Shown: positions 1-6,307 of the stretch, piece after piece | Position numbering within the stretch: position 1 is the stretch's first letter | Layout of the letters: each line of letters starts with the position of its first letter | NCBI GenBank assembly: GCA_017849335.1 | Contig: JAFIHP010000162.1 | Span: forward strand, 1-14,234 | Source: Actinomycetales bacterium | GTDB taxonomy: Bacteria > Actinomycetota > Actinomycetes > S36-B12 | Direction of reading: 5' to 3' | Length of the DNA stretch: 14,234 bases | Translations under genes and position numbers: made by a program | The notes under the pieces: model-generated | Database searches by the model: none | What the model was told of the DNA's origin: nothing | What the model saw: only the letters and a program-made list of their open reading frames with translations

Positions 1-646
1 AGGTCCGCTGGGCGGTCATCGCGTCGAGCTCGGCCTGCCGAGAGGACAGCTGGGCTTCGATCGCCATGAGGTCGGACACGTCGGACGCCTGCGCCAGCAG
101 GTCGGTCATCCGGGCGACGCTGGTCTGGAGGGCCTTGATGCGGGCGTCGAGGTCGACGGCCTGCGACGTGACGTCCTGCGAGGTGAGGTCCAGCGACTGC
201 ACGGTGCCCAGCGTCGACACCGAGTCGACGAACGCGTCGAGCTTCGCCGCCGGCACCTGCACCGTGATCGTCGAGTAGGCGTCGTCGCCGGCCGCTGACG
301 TGTTCTCCGCCGAGACGAACCCCTGTGCCGCGGCCGTCAGGGCGCGAACCTGTGCGACCGTCGCCGCGACGTCGTCCGCCTGCAGCGACATCGTGCCCGT
401 CCGTACCACCTCGCGCGTCATGACGGGGCGCGAGGACCCCGCGTTGGACGACGTTGCGCCGTCGGCCGCAACCGGGCCCTCCGCGGGGGCCCGCATCGCA
501 TCCGGGCCCATCGGCTCGCCCATCGCACCCCCGACGTCGCCCGGTGCGGCGAACTCCGTCGTCGAGGCGCTGTCCGAGCCGGTGCAGCCCGACAGGGCGA
601 GGACCGCCGCGGCGGTCAGTGCCAGTGCAGCAGTACGTAGACGCAT
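1..646 (-). CDS. DUF4349 domain lipoprotein, N-terminal part (cut by window edge)
   Basis: The frame is open from an ATG at 646 to the left edge and gives 215 visible residues. A GGAGGAG Shine-Dalgarno lies just upstream of the start. Residues 1-21 form a lipoprotein signal peptide: Arg2 and Arg4, a hydrophobic Ala/Leu core, and a lipobox L-S-G-C with the lipidated Cys at 21. A Gly/Ala/Pro-rich linker runs to about residue 72. A DUF4349-type domain follows (about 76-215), recognisable from the R-T-G-x-M-S-L start, the G-F-V-S-x-E-N segment, the T-V-Q-V-P stretch and a heptad-like region after 165 (D-L-D-A-R-I-K-A-L). Family members usually continue with a coiled coil and end in a C-terminal membrane segment, which would lie outside the window. 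The function is unknown; it is probably an envelope-anchored protein facing outward. The family call rests on pattern memory. Confidence 0.85.
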   Translation of the reverse strand, partial: MRLRTAALALTAAAVLALSGCTGSDSASTTEFAAPGDVGGAMGEPMGPDAMRAPAEGPVAADGATSSNAGSSRPVMTREVVRTGTMSLQADDVAATVAQVRALTAAAQGFVSAENTSAAGDDAYSTITVQVPAAKLDAFVDSVSTLGTVQSLDLTSQDVTSQAVDLDARIKALQTSVARMTDLLAQASDVSDLMAIEAQLSSRQAELDAMTAQRT

Positions 647-696
647 GGTCTCCTCCTCAGACCTGCGAGACCCCAGCCGGGGCCAGGTACCCGGTT

Positions 697-722
697 GACG
701 CGTGCGCGGATCGGACCGTTCC
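697..722 (-). promoter_or_regulatory. Possible ECF sigma-type promoter of the DUF4349 gene
   Basis: Read on the minus strand, a GGAAC element (722-718) is followed after exactly 17 nt by CGTC (700-697). This resembles the AAC/CGTC pattern of several extracytoplasmic-function sigma factor promoters. Initiation would give a leader of roughly 40-45 nt before the ATG at 646. The match is short and could be chance in GC-rich DNA. Confidence 0.25.
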
Positions 723-754
723 CGTCGGGCGGGCAACGATTCGGACACGACTGC

Positions 755-2866
755 TCAGACGAGCCGGACCAGGTGGAGGGTGCGGGTGGCCCGCGTGCAG
801 GCGACGTAGGCGTCGCTGCCGAGTCGCGACTGGTTCAGCAGGCCGTCCGGATCGACGACGAGCACGTGGTCGAACTCCAAGCCCTTGGACTCGCGCGCGG
901 TCAGCACGGCGACCGGGGCATCGAGCGCGTCGTCGCCGAAGCCGAACTCCGGCCGGCCCCCCAGGACCTGCGCGACCGGGCCGACCAGGGCGTCGGGGAC
1001 GATCACGCCGGTGCGCCCGCCGTCGTCGTCGGTGCGGGCGAGCACGACGTCGCCGAGTTCGTCGAGCGCGCAGAGGACGGTCTCGGTCGGCTCGCCGTCG
1101 CGGATGGGTCGCAGGTCCGGGGCGACGCCGCCGGCGCGCACGAGCAGCTCGGTCGCCGTCGCCGCCGTCTGGCGGGTGATCCGGTAGGTGACGGTCAGCG
1201 TGTGCAGGTCCAGGTGGTCACCCGCCCAGTCGAGCACCTCGTTCCAGTCCGAGGCGCCGGCGGGGTGCGCGGTCTGCTGGAGGTCGCCGACGATGGTCAT
1301 CGACCGTCGGGTGCAGCGCCGCGCCAGGGCTCGCCAGGCCATCCGCGACAGCTCCTGCGCCTCGTCGACGACGACGTGGCCGTACACCCAGTCGCGGTCG
1401 GCCGCGGCCCGGTCCGCCAGGGTTCCGGCGGCGCGGTCGCGGGCGAGGGGGTCGGCCACGGTCAGCTCGGCGTAGTCCTCCTCCACGGGAGCGGCCCGGG
1501 GGACCGGCCGGACGAACTCCCCGAGCCGCACTGCCGCCTCGTCCAGCAGCGGGACGTCGTCGACGGTCCACGGTGATCCGGCCGGCCGCAGCAGGAGCCG
1601 CTGCTGACGCGCGTCGAGCAGGCCGTCGGCCGCTGCCGCCAGGACGTCGGGGTCGCTGAGCAGTCGGTCGACGACCCGCTCGGGGGTCGTCGGCAGCCAC
1701 AGGAGGTTGACGGTCCGCCGGACCTCCGCGTCCTCGACCAGGTCCGACAGGTGCGCGGCGCGCACATCGGGGTCCGTGGCGTCCTCGCCTCGGCGAGCGG
1801 CCCGGTCGCGGGCGAGGTCGTCCAGCACGCGGCGCAGGAAGGGCTCGCGCCCGGCGTGGTAGGTCGACCGGCGCGGCACGCTCGCCCGCGCTGCCGCGAG
1901 CCGTGCGGCGGAGACGCGCGCCGTCGATCCGTCGCCGAGGCGCACCGTGAGGTCTCCGGCAGGAAGCCGCACGCGCTGCGACACGGCGCGCGCGACCACC
2001 TGAGCCATCACGAGGTCGCCCTTGACGCGCGCGACCTCGGGCGGATCGACGAGGGACGTCGAGACGCCCGGGTGGAGCTGCCCGGGCGTCAGCAGGACGA
2101 CGTCGGGCTCGCCCAGGCTGGGCACAACCTGCTCGATGTACCGGCAGAACGCGTTGGAGGGCCCGACGACGAGGACGCCGTCGCGCGCGAGCCGGTCGCG
2201 GTGCGTGTACAGCAGCCACGCGGCGCGGTGGAGGGCGACGACGGTCTTCCCGGTGCCGGGTCCGCCCTGGACGACCGTCACGCGGTTCAGGGGACTGCGC
2301 ACGATCCGGTCCTGGTCGGCCGCGATCGTGGCGACGATGTCGGCCATCCGGCCGTCGCGAGGGGCCGTGACCGCCGCGGAGGCCGCGCGCTCGCCGACCC
2401 CCGCTGTGGGGTCGGCGAGGTCCTCGTCCTCGACGTGGGTGACGGCGCGCTCCCGGGTGAAGATGCGCCGGCGGCGGCGTACGCCCATCGGCTCGGCGGT
2501 GGTCGCCTGGTAGAAGCCGGCTGCCTGGGGCGCTCGCCAGTCGACGAGGAGCGGCTCGCCGGATTCGTCGCGCAGACCGATCCGACCCAGCCGGACGGTG
2601 CGTTCGGCGGCGGGGGAGTCGTCGACGTCGGCCGCCTCGTCACGGTCCAGCCGGCCGAAGTACAGCCGCTGCTCGGCGGACGCGGCGGCACGGGACTGCT
2701 GGGCGATGACGTCGAGGAGGCCCTGGCGCTCCAGGCGGTCTTGGGCGGTGCCGGTGGCCGGTGCCCGCAGGACGCTCTCCGCCCGAATGGCGAGCTGGGC
2801 CCGGAGGTCGTCGAGCCGCGTGTAGGCGCGGTCGAGGAAGGCTTGCTCCTCGACAACCGGCTCCAT
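755..2866 (-). CDS. helD: HelD-family superfamily 1 ATPase (RNA polymerase recycling factor type)
   Basis: The 703-residue protein has the full SF1 UvrD/Rep-like ATPase signature: Q motif near Q185 (D-Q-x-R-I-V-R), Walker A G-G-P-G-T-G-K-T (201-208), Walker B D501-E502-A-Q, motif III G-D-L-Q-Q (527-531), motif IV T-Y-R (560-562), motif V E-S-K-G-L-E-F (659-665) and motif VI V-A-C-T-R-A (688-693). The N-terminus (1-70) is a predicted coiled coil rich in Arg, Glu and Ala. The segment 95-145 (V-D-W-R-A-P) is typical of HelD proteins. A large insertion of about 290 residues separates Walker A from Walker B, as in HelD and unlike UvrD. HelD proteins displace nucleic acid from stalled RNA polymerase, and some actinobacterial members (HelR) counter rifamycins. 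I saw no rifamycin-associated element upstream. The start ATG has GAGAAGGG about 6 nt before it. Transcription is opposite to the dcw cluster. Confidence 0.88.
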   Translation of the reverse strand: MEPVVEEQAFLDRAYTRLDDLRAQLAIRAESVLRAPATGTAQDRLERQGLLDVIAQQSRAAASAEQRLYFGRLDRDEAADVDDSPAAERTVRLGRIGLRDESGEPLLVDWRAPQAAGFYQATTAEPMGVRRRRRIFTRERAVTHVEDEDLADPTAGVGERAASAAVTAPRDGRMADIVATIAADQDRIVRSPLNRVTVVQGGPGTGKTVVALHRAAWLLYTHRDRLARDGVLVVGPSNAFCRYIEQVVPSLGEPDVVLLTPGQLHPGVSTSLVDPPEVARVKGDLVMAQVVARAVSQRVRLPAGDLTVRLGDGSTARVSAARLAAARASVPRRSTYHAGREPFLRRVLDDLARDRAARRGEDATDPDVRAAHLSDLVEDAEVRRTVNLLWLPTTPERVVDRLLSDPDVLAAAADGLLDARQQRLLLRPAGSPWTVDDVPLLDEAAVRLGEFVRPVPRAAPVEEDYAELTVADPLARDRAAGTLADRAAADRDWVYGHVVVDEAQELSRMAWRALARRCTRRSMTIVGDLQQTAHPAGASDWNEVLDWAGDHLDLHTLTVTYRITRQTAATATELLVRAGGVAPDLRPIRDGEPTETVLCALDELGDVVLARTDDDGGRTGVIVPDALVGPVAQVLGGRPEFGFGDDALDAPVAVLTARESKGLEFDHVLVVDPDGLLNQSRLGSDAYVACTRATRTLHLVRLV

Positions 2867-3143
2867 GCTCAGCCCTTCTCACGCGGCGCGTCTCACGGCT
2901 ATCCGGGCATGCGAGTCTGCCACGCAGCCGTGGGATCGCCGTCCCCAGGGGCGCTCGGGCCGGGCACCGCCCACAGCCGGCCCGGCGTGAGCAGGTGGCC
3001 ACCGGTGGATCCCTACCGTTCGGCTGCCCGCCCGCGGGGGAGGCGGGCATCGCGAGACGTCGCTACAGCGTCGGGCGCTCGCGTGGCCGCGTCGGCCCCG
3101 GGCCGATCTCCGGGGGGAGCGTCCCGGGCCGGCGCCGCCGCGG
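2867..3143. other. Intergenic region upstream of the HelD-type gene
   Basis: No convincing gene is seen here. It holds a 7-bp inverted repeat (CACGGCT at 2894-2900, AGCCGTG at 2926-2932), which could be an operator for the HelD-type gene. It also holds an 8-bp stem (TGCCCGCC 3025-3032 with GGCGGGCA 3042-3049, 9-nt loop), which could end transcription from the small gene stopping at 3144, but no T-tract follows. Both are within what GC-rich DNA gives by chance. Confidence 0.3.
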
Positions 3144-3374
3144 CTACGCGCCCGCGATCGCGCGGTGTCGACGCCAGCTCATGATCGCGAACGAGGAGAG
3201 CCCGGACATCAGCGAGCACACGCTGGCGGTGGAGGCGACGGACAGGATCGACGCGGCGGACCCGATGCTGCCGATGCTGAGCACCGAGCCGATGCTGCCG
3301 ATGCTCAGCACGCTGTTCCGCGAGCCGATCGACAGCAGCGAGTTCGACGCCCGGTAGCTCCACCGTGAGCCCAT
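3144..3374 (-). CDS. Small protein with strict Ser-x-x tripeptide repeats, function unknown
   Basis: This is a 76-residue protein starting at the ATG at 3374. From residue 3 to 66 every third position is Ser in 20 of 22 cases; the other two (9 and 63) are Ala. The positions between are mostly Ile, Gly, Leu, Val or Ala, giving motifs such as S-V-L-S-I-G-S-I-G. The C-terminus is basic (W-R-R-H-R). The repeated serines use TCA, AGC, TCG and TCC codons, so the period is kept at protein level and is not only a recent DNA duplication. There is no signal peptide, no long hydrophobic helix and no charge in the repeat core. The frame stays open further upstream, but a TACCGT -10 hexamer ends 6 nt before this ATG, which fits a leaderless message and this start. 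I do not recognise a named family and propose no function. Confidence 0.7.
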   Translation of the reverse strand: MGSRWSYRASNSLLSIGSRNSVLSIGSIGSVLSIGSIGSAASILSVASTASVCSLMSGLSSFAIMSWRRHRAIAGA

Positions 3375-3380
3375 GGCGCC

Positions 3381-3409
3381 ACGGTACCCATTCACCCCGC
3401 CGGTGTTGA
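3381..3409 (-). promoter_or_regulatory. Leaderless promoter of the Ser-x-x repeat gene
   Basis: On the minus strand there is a -35-like TCAACA (3409-3404, 4 of 6 to TTGACA), a 17-nt spacer and a -10 TACCGT (3386-3381, fits TANNNT). Six nt separate the -10 from the ATG at 3374, so transcription should begin at or next to the start codon. No Shine-Dalgarno is present. The -35 overlaps one arm of the inverted repeat at 3405-3453. Confidence 0.5.
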
Positions 3410-3453
3410 GGTTCCCAGCGAGTCGGAGGCCCGCCATCGCTGCGAACCTCAAC
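3405..3453. repeat. Long inverted repeat between divergent genes (candidate operator)
   Basis: The arms are 3405-3421 (GTTGAGGTTCCCAGCGA) and 3437-3453 (TCGCTGCGAACCTCAAC). They are complementary at 16 of 17 positions with 15 nt between. If both flanking genes are leaderless, the repeat lies outside both transcripts and is more likely a DNA-binding site than an RNA hairpin. One arm covers the -35 region of the minus-strand promoter. Confidence 0.6.
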
Positions 3454-3454
3454 G

Positions 3455-3517
3455 CGGACGGGAGGGGGACGGACGGGAGGGGGACGGACCGGAGGGGGAC
3501 GGACCGGAGGGGGACGG
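3455..3517. repeat. 15-bp tandem repeat array upstream of the hydrolase
   Basis: There are just over four copies of a 15-bp unit of the form GGAGGGGGACGGACS, with GGAGGGGGAC recurring at 3461, 3476, 3491 and 3506. Strand composition is extreme, with almost no T on the plus strand. It ends 11 nt before the hydrolase -10 element and so occupies its -35 and upstream region. Confidence 0.85.
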
Positions 3518-3528
3518 GCGTGCGCCGA

Positions 3529-3534
3529 TAACCT
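3529..3534 (+). promoter_or_regulatory. -10 element of a leaderless promoter for the hydrolase
   Basis: TAACCT fits the actinobacterial TANNNT -10 consensus and ends 7 nt before the ATG at 3542. No Shine-Dalgarno lies between them, so the message probably starts at the ATG. No good -35 is visible, since that position falls inside the 15-bp repeat array. Confidence 0.5.
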
Positions 3535-3541
3535 GCCCGCG

Positions 3542-4417
3542 ATGAGCACTCCGCCCTTCGTCGACCTGCCCGACGGCGTGATCGCCGACCGGTGGCCGGT
3601 GCGCGGGACCGAGCGTGCCGTCCTGCACACGCGGCTCGCCGACACCGACTCCTGGGCGCTCCTGGTTCCCGGTTTCACCGGGAGCAAGGAGGACTTCATC
3701 GCCGTGCTGCCCCTGCTCGCGGACGTCGGGATCGGCGCGGTCGCCTTCGACCAGCTCGGGCAGTTCGAGTCCGACGGATCCGACCGTGCGGGGGACTACG
3801 ACCTGTCGCTTCTGGCAGGTGACGTGGCGGAGGTCGCCGAGCACGCTGCCCGGCTCGGTGCCGGTGCCGGTGCCGGTGCGGCTGCCGTCGGCCCGCATCT
3901 GGTCGGCCACTCGTTCGGCGGGCTTGTCGCCCAGCGGGCCGTCGTGGACGGCCTGCGGCCGCGGTCGCTCGTGCTGCTGTGCACCGGTCCCGGCGCGCTG
4001 CCCGCGGCGGCCCACCCCGACCTCCTGCGCCTGCGGGCGGCAGTGGAGCAGGTCGACCTCGCCGACATCTGGCCGCAGCTTCCGGCCTCCCAGCGGTCGA
4101 TGTCGGCGCCGGTGGCGGAGTTCGTCGAACGACGATGGCGCACGAACCATCCCGAGCACGTGCGCGAGGTCGCGCGGATGCTGGTCGAGCAGCCGGACCT
4201 CACCGCGCTCCTGGCACCGACGACGTCGGCGGTGCCGACCATCGTCATGTGGGGCTCGCTCGACCAGACGTGGCCGTCGGCGGGCCAGCAACCCTGGGCC
4301 GGGGTGCTCGGCGCGCGGGCGGTCGAGCTCCCAGGGGCGGGCCACTCGCCGAACGCCGACGACCCGGGGGCCCTCGTCGCCGCGCTGCAGGCGGCGTGGC
4401 GGTCAGGAGGTCGGTGA
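3542..4417 (+). CDS. Alpha/beta hydrolase
   Basis: This 291-residue cytosolic protein has an alpha/beta-hydrolase fold. The nucleophile elbow is G-H-S-F-G-G with Ser124. The likely acid is Asp241 (W-G-S-L-D) and the general base is His268 (G-A-G-H-S-P). The oxyanion-hole strand loop is V-P-G-F-T-G (42-47). A cap region of about 155-225 follows the central strand. The substrate cannot be told from sequence; esterase, lipase-like or C-C hydrolase roles are all open. Residues 106-113 are a Gly-Ala run encoded by a GGTGCC hexanucleotide repeat (3857-3880). The start is supported by the -10 element directly upstream. The gene is divergent from the Ser-x-x repeat gene and overlaps the 3' end of the convergent DUF3048 gene by 15 nt. 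Confidence 0.88.
   Translation: MSTPPFVDLPDGVIADRWPVRGTERAVLHTRLADTDSWALLVPGFTGSKEDFIAVLPLLADVGIGAVAFDQLGQFESDGSDRAGDYDLSLLAGDVAEVAEHAARLGAGAGAGAAAVGPHLVGHSFGGLVAQRAVVDGLRPRSLVLLCTGPGALPAAAHPDLLRLRAAVEQVDLADIWPQLPASQRSMSAPVAEFVERRWRTNHPEHVREVARMLVEQPDLTALLAPTTSAVPTIVMWGSLDQTWPSAGQQPWAGVLGARAVELPGAGHSPNADDPGALVAALQAAWRSGGR
3857..3880. repeat. GGTGCC hexanucleotide microsatellite in the hydrolase gene
   Basis: There are three exact copies and one variant copy (GGTGCG), encoding (Gly-Ala)4 in a surface loop just before the nucleophile strand. Length changes would stay in frame. Confidence 0.8.
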
Positions 4418-5569
4418 CGGCGTGCTGGTCGGTGACGGCGTGCCGGTCGGCGACGGCGACCCGGAGGCCGACGTCGTCGCGGTGGGCTCGGTGAGCGGCG
4501 TGATCTTCGCCTTGCGGGTCTTGTCCCGCAGCACGACCCAGGTCTGACCCGGCTTGAACGGCATCACACTGCCGTCGGGCAGCGTGAACACGGTGCCCGA
4601 CGTCGGGTCGGGTCGGCTCCACGTGACGTCCCAGGCCAGCCCGTCCCGCAGGACGACCGCCTTGCCGGAACCGACCGTGTGCGCCAGAGGCGTGTTGCCC
4701 CCGCCCTTGTCGAAGTACGTCGACGGCTCCTGCTTGACGTACTGGATGACCACGGTCGCTGCGTTCTGCCCGTTGTCCGACTCCTCGGCGCGGGCGCGCT
4801 GGTCGTTCAGCCAGACGCGGTACAGACCGCTCGTCGCGTCGTAGACGAAGGCGGCCGCGCCGTAGCCCCAGCGCATGCTGGCCTTCTTCGCCACGAGGCC
4901 GCCGGGCGGCGGGGTCGCGTCGAACGTGAAGCCCACGTCGTGCGCGACGGTCGCCTTCGGCGCGATCGCCAGCAGCGTCCGACCGTCCGCGTACAGGTTG
5001 TAGGGCGCCCGTCGGCTCGTGTCCCGGCGGTAGGCGGAGGCGCCGTGGTTCGGGGACACGTCGTACGTGGAGGCCTTCGCCAGGACGGGCCAGAGCTTGT
5101 GCTGGGCGCCGGAGTAGGCGAACGCGGGTCGGCCGTACTGGGCGACGAGGTCGATGTCGGTGATCCGCGCCGACCGGACCGGACCGATCCGCTTCGGGAT
5201 CGAGGTCGAGAACACCGCGGCCAGTCGGGTGATTCCGTACTCGACCTCCTCGACGTACACGATGTCGGCCTTGGTCAGGCCGGCGTGCGGCTGGGCGTAC
5301 GTCGTGTTGTCGAGCTTGACGATCAGGACCGGTCGATCTCCCTTGTCCGGATCCAGCGGCTCGCCGTTCAGCGGGGACGTCGGCGTCGGCGTGGGTGTGG
5401 GGGTCGGCGACGGTGACGGGGAGAGCGACGCCGACGGCGTCGGGCTGGCGGTGACGGCGGACGACGTCGGGCCGCTGCTGGGCGGAGCGACGGTCGGCGA
5501 CGAGCACGCGGCGACGGTCGCGAGGCAGAGCGCGAGCAGGGCGGTCAGGCGGGTGGCCGTGGGTGACAC
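4403..5569 (-). CDS. DUF3048 domain lipoprotein (YerB-like)
   Basis: I take the GTG at 5569 as start, giving 388 residues. It is placed at the beginning of a clear lipoprotein signal peptide (Arg7, hydrophobic core 8-19, lipobox V-A-A-C with Cys22), and a TACAGT -10 element ends 6 nt upstream. The frame stays open to an ATG at 5713, and an ATG at 5608 is an alternative. After Cys22 comes a Ser/Thr/Pro linker (about 23-66) with a Pro-Thr run. The DUF3048 N-terminal domain follows (about 76-215: V-K-L-D-N, Q-P-H-A-G-L, A-D-I-V-Y-V-E-E, G-P-V-R-S-A-R), then the C-terminal domain (about 225-355, including Y-F-D-K-G-G-G-N-T and W-x-V-x-W-x-R). A second Ser/Pro/Thr tail occupies 362-388. The family is the envelope-anchored YerB type of unknown function. 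Confidence 0.9.
   Translation of the reverse strand: MSPTATRLTALLALCLATVAACSSPTVAPPSSGPTSSAVTASPTPSASLSPSPSPTPTPTPTPTSPLNGEPLDPDKGDRPVLIVKLDNTTYAQPHAGLTKADIVYVEEVEYGITRLAAVFSTSIPKRIGPVRSARITDIDLVAQYGRPAFAYSGAQHKLWPVLAKASTYDVSPNHGASAYRRDTSRRAPYNLYADGRTLLAIAPKATVAHDVGFTFDATPPPGGLVAKKASMRWGYGAAAFVYDATSGLYRVWLNDQRARAEESDNGQNAATVVIQYVKQEPSTYFDKGGGNTPLAHTVGSGKAVVLRDGLAWDVTWSRPDPTSGTVFTLPDGSVMPFKPGQTWVVLRDKTRKAKITPLTEPTATTSASGSPSPTGTPSPTSTPSPTS
4409..4462. repeat. 18-bp tandem repeats encoding the DUF3048 Ser/Pro/Thr tail
   Basis: There are three copies of an 18-bp unit beginning GGTCGGTGACGGCGTG (4409, 4427 and a degenerate copy at 4445). They encode the Ser-Pro-Thr tail on the minus strand. The hydrolase stop codon (4415-4417) falls inside the first copy. 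Confidence 0.7.
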
Positions 5570-5575
5570 GCCCGA

Positions 5576-5581
5576 ACTGTA
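5576..5581 (-). promoter_or_regulatory. -10 element of a leaderless promoter for the DUF3048 gene
   Basis: TACAGT on the minus strand matches TANNNT and lies 6 nt before the GTG at 5569. No Shine-Dalgarno precedes that GTG, which fits a leaderless transcript and supports the chosen start. No -35 similarity is seen. A 12-bp direct repeat (AGCCCGGCGCGC at 5595-5606 and 5616-5627, 21 bp apart) lies just upstream. Confidence 0.45.
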
Positions 5582-5716
5582 GGTCCCGGCCCGGAGCCCG
5601 GCGCGCATCGGGAGCAGCCCGGCGCGCCCCGGGCACGCCGCTGCCGGGGGGCGATCGGGACAGCGCCGGGCGTCCGTGGACCTGGTGGAGGGATATAGCC
5701 GCGCTCTACCCACGCC

Positions 5717-5760
5717 GTGGGTCGTGGTGGTGGAAAGTGGAGCAAAGTGGAGTATGGTGG
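5717..5760 (+). promoter_or_regulatory. MraZ boxes overlapping the mraZ promoter
   Basis: GTGG recurs at 5717, 5727, 5737, 5747 and 5757, five copies with an exact 10-bp period. MraZ is known to bind arrays of short TGGG-like direct repeats spaced by one helical turn in its own promoter. A promoter fits inside the array: -35-like TGGAAA (5731-5736), 16-nt spacer, -10 TATGGT (5753-5758). The box positions and spacing are direct; MraZ binding and autorepression are inferred. Confidence 0.75.
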
Positions 5761-5802
5761 CGCCACCTGGAGGGACCGGGGAGGGAGGTGAGGCTCGTGG
5801 GA

Positions 5803-6234
5803 ATGGGATTCCTCGGCGAGCACTCGCCTCGGCTGGACGACAAGGGCCGGATGGTCCTGCCGGCCAAGTTCCGCGACGGCTTCGCCGGCGGCCTGGTCCT
5901 GGCCAAGGGCCAGGGGCGCTGCATCACGATGTGGCCCGCCGACGAGTGGAGCCGGTTCGCCGAGCAGGTGACCAAGGCGTCGCAGACCGATCCCCAGGTG
6001 CTCGCCTACCAGCGCGTCCTGTTCTCGGGCGCCTTCGACCAGGTCCCCGACCGCCAGGGCCGCATCACGGTGCCGCCGCTGCTGCGCGAGTACGCGTCGC
6101 TGGACCGTGAGGTCGTGGTCACTGGCAAGAACACGGTCGCGGAGATCTGGGACCGGTCCGCGTGGCAGGACTACATGGCGCAGCAGGACGACGCGTTCGC
6201 CGACTTCTCCGGGGTGGTGATCCCCGGCCTGTAG
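5803..6234 (+). CDS. mraZ: Transcriptional regulator MraZ
   Basis: This 143-residue protein is the usual MraZ length. It has two tandem SpoVT/AbrB-like half-domains, each with the signature D-x-x-G-R: D-D-K-G-R-M-V-L-P-A-K-F-R at 12-24 and D-R-Q-G-R-I-T-V-P at 83-91. The protein forms rings that bind repeated boxes upstream of its own gene and represses the dcw cluster. The ATG at 5803 gives the family N-terminus (F-L-G-x-H-x-P-R-L-D). An in-frame GTG at 5797 sits at better distance from the GGGAGGTGAGG ribosome site (5783-5793) and would add two residues (V-G). It is the first gene of the cluster, followed by a 179-nt gap with a hairpin. Confidence 0.95.
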   Translation: MGFLGEHSPRLDDKGRMVLPAKFRDGFAGGLVLAKGQGRCITMWPADEWSRFAEQVTKASQTDPQVLAYQRVLFSGAFDQVPDRQGRITVPPLLREYASLDREVVVTGKNTVAEIWDRSAWQDYMAQQDDAFADFSGVVIPGL

Positions 6235-6307
6235 ACGACCCGGATGCGTGCCGTGCGGTGAGGTCTCCTCCCGCTCCCCGCAATGCGCCTGACGTCACTT
6301 CCCCGGC

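Noticed and set aside
454..1576. Long plus-strand open frames opposite the DUF4349 and HelD-type genes
   Set aside because: They are Arg/Gly/Pro-rich low-complexity translations typical of antisense frames in GC-rich DNA, while the opposite strand encodes recognisable proteins.
3025..3049. 8-bp stem-loop downstream of the Ser-x-x repeat gene as a terminator
   Set aside because: No T-tract, about 95 nt past the stop codon, and such stems are common in this base composition.
3375..3452. N-terminal extension of the Ser-x-x protein to an ATG at 3452
   Set aside because: The extension carries no Ser-x-x register, has no ribosome site and would run over the -10 element and the inverted repeat.
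5595..5627. 12-bp direct repeat AGCCCGGCGCGC, two copies 21 bp apart
   Set aside because: Very GC-rich and low in information. The two-turn spacing upstream of the DUF3048 promoter is suggestive but not enough to call an operator.
6290..6297. TGACGTCA palindrome between mraZ and the small ORF
   Set aside because: It resembles a eukaryotic CRE site only; an 8-bp palindrome is expected by chance and no bacterial role is indicated.
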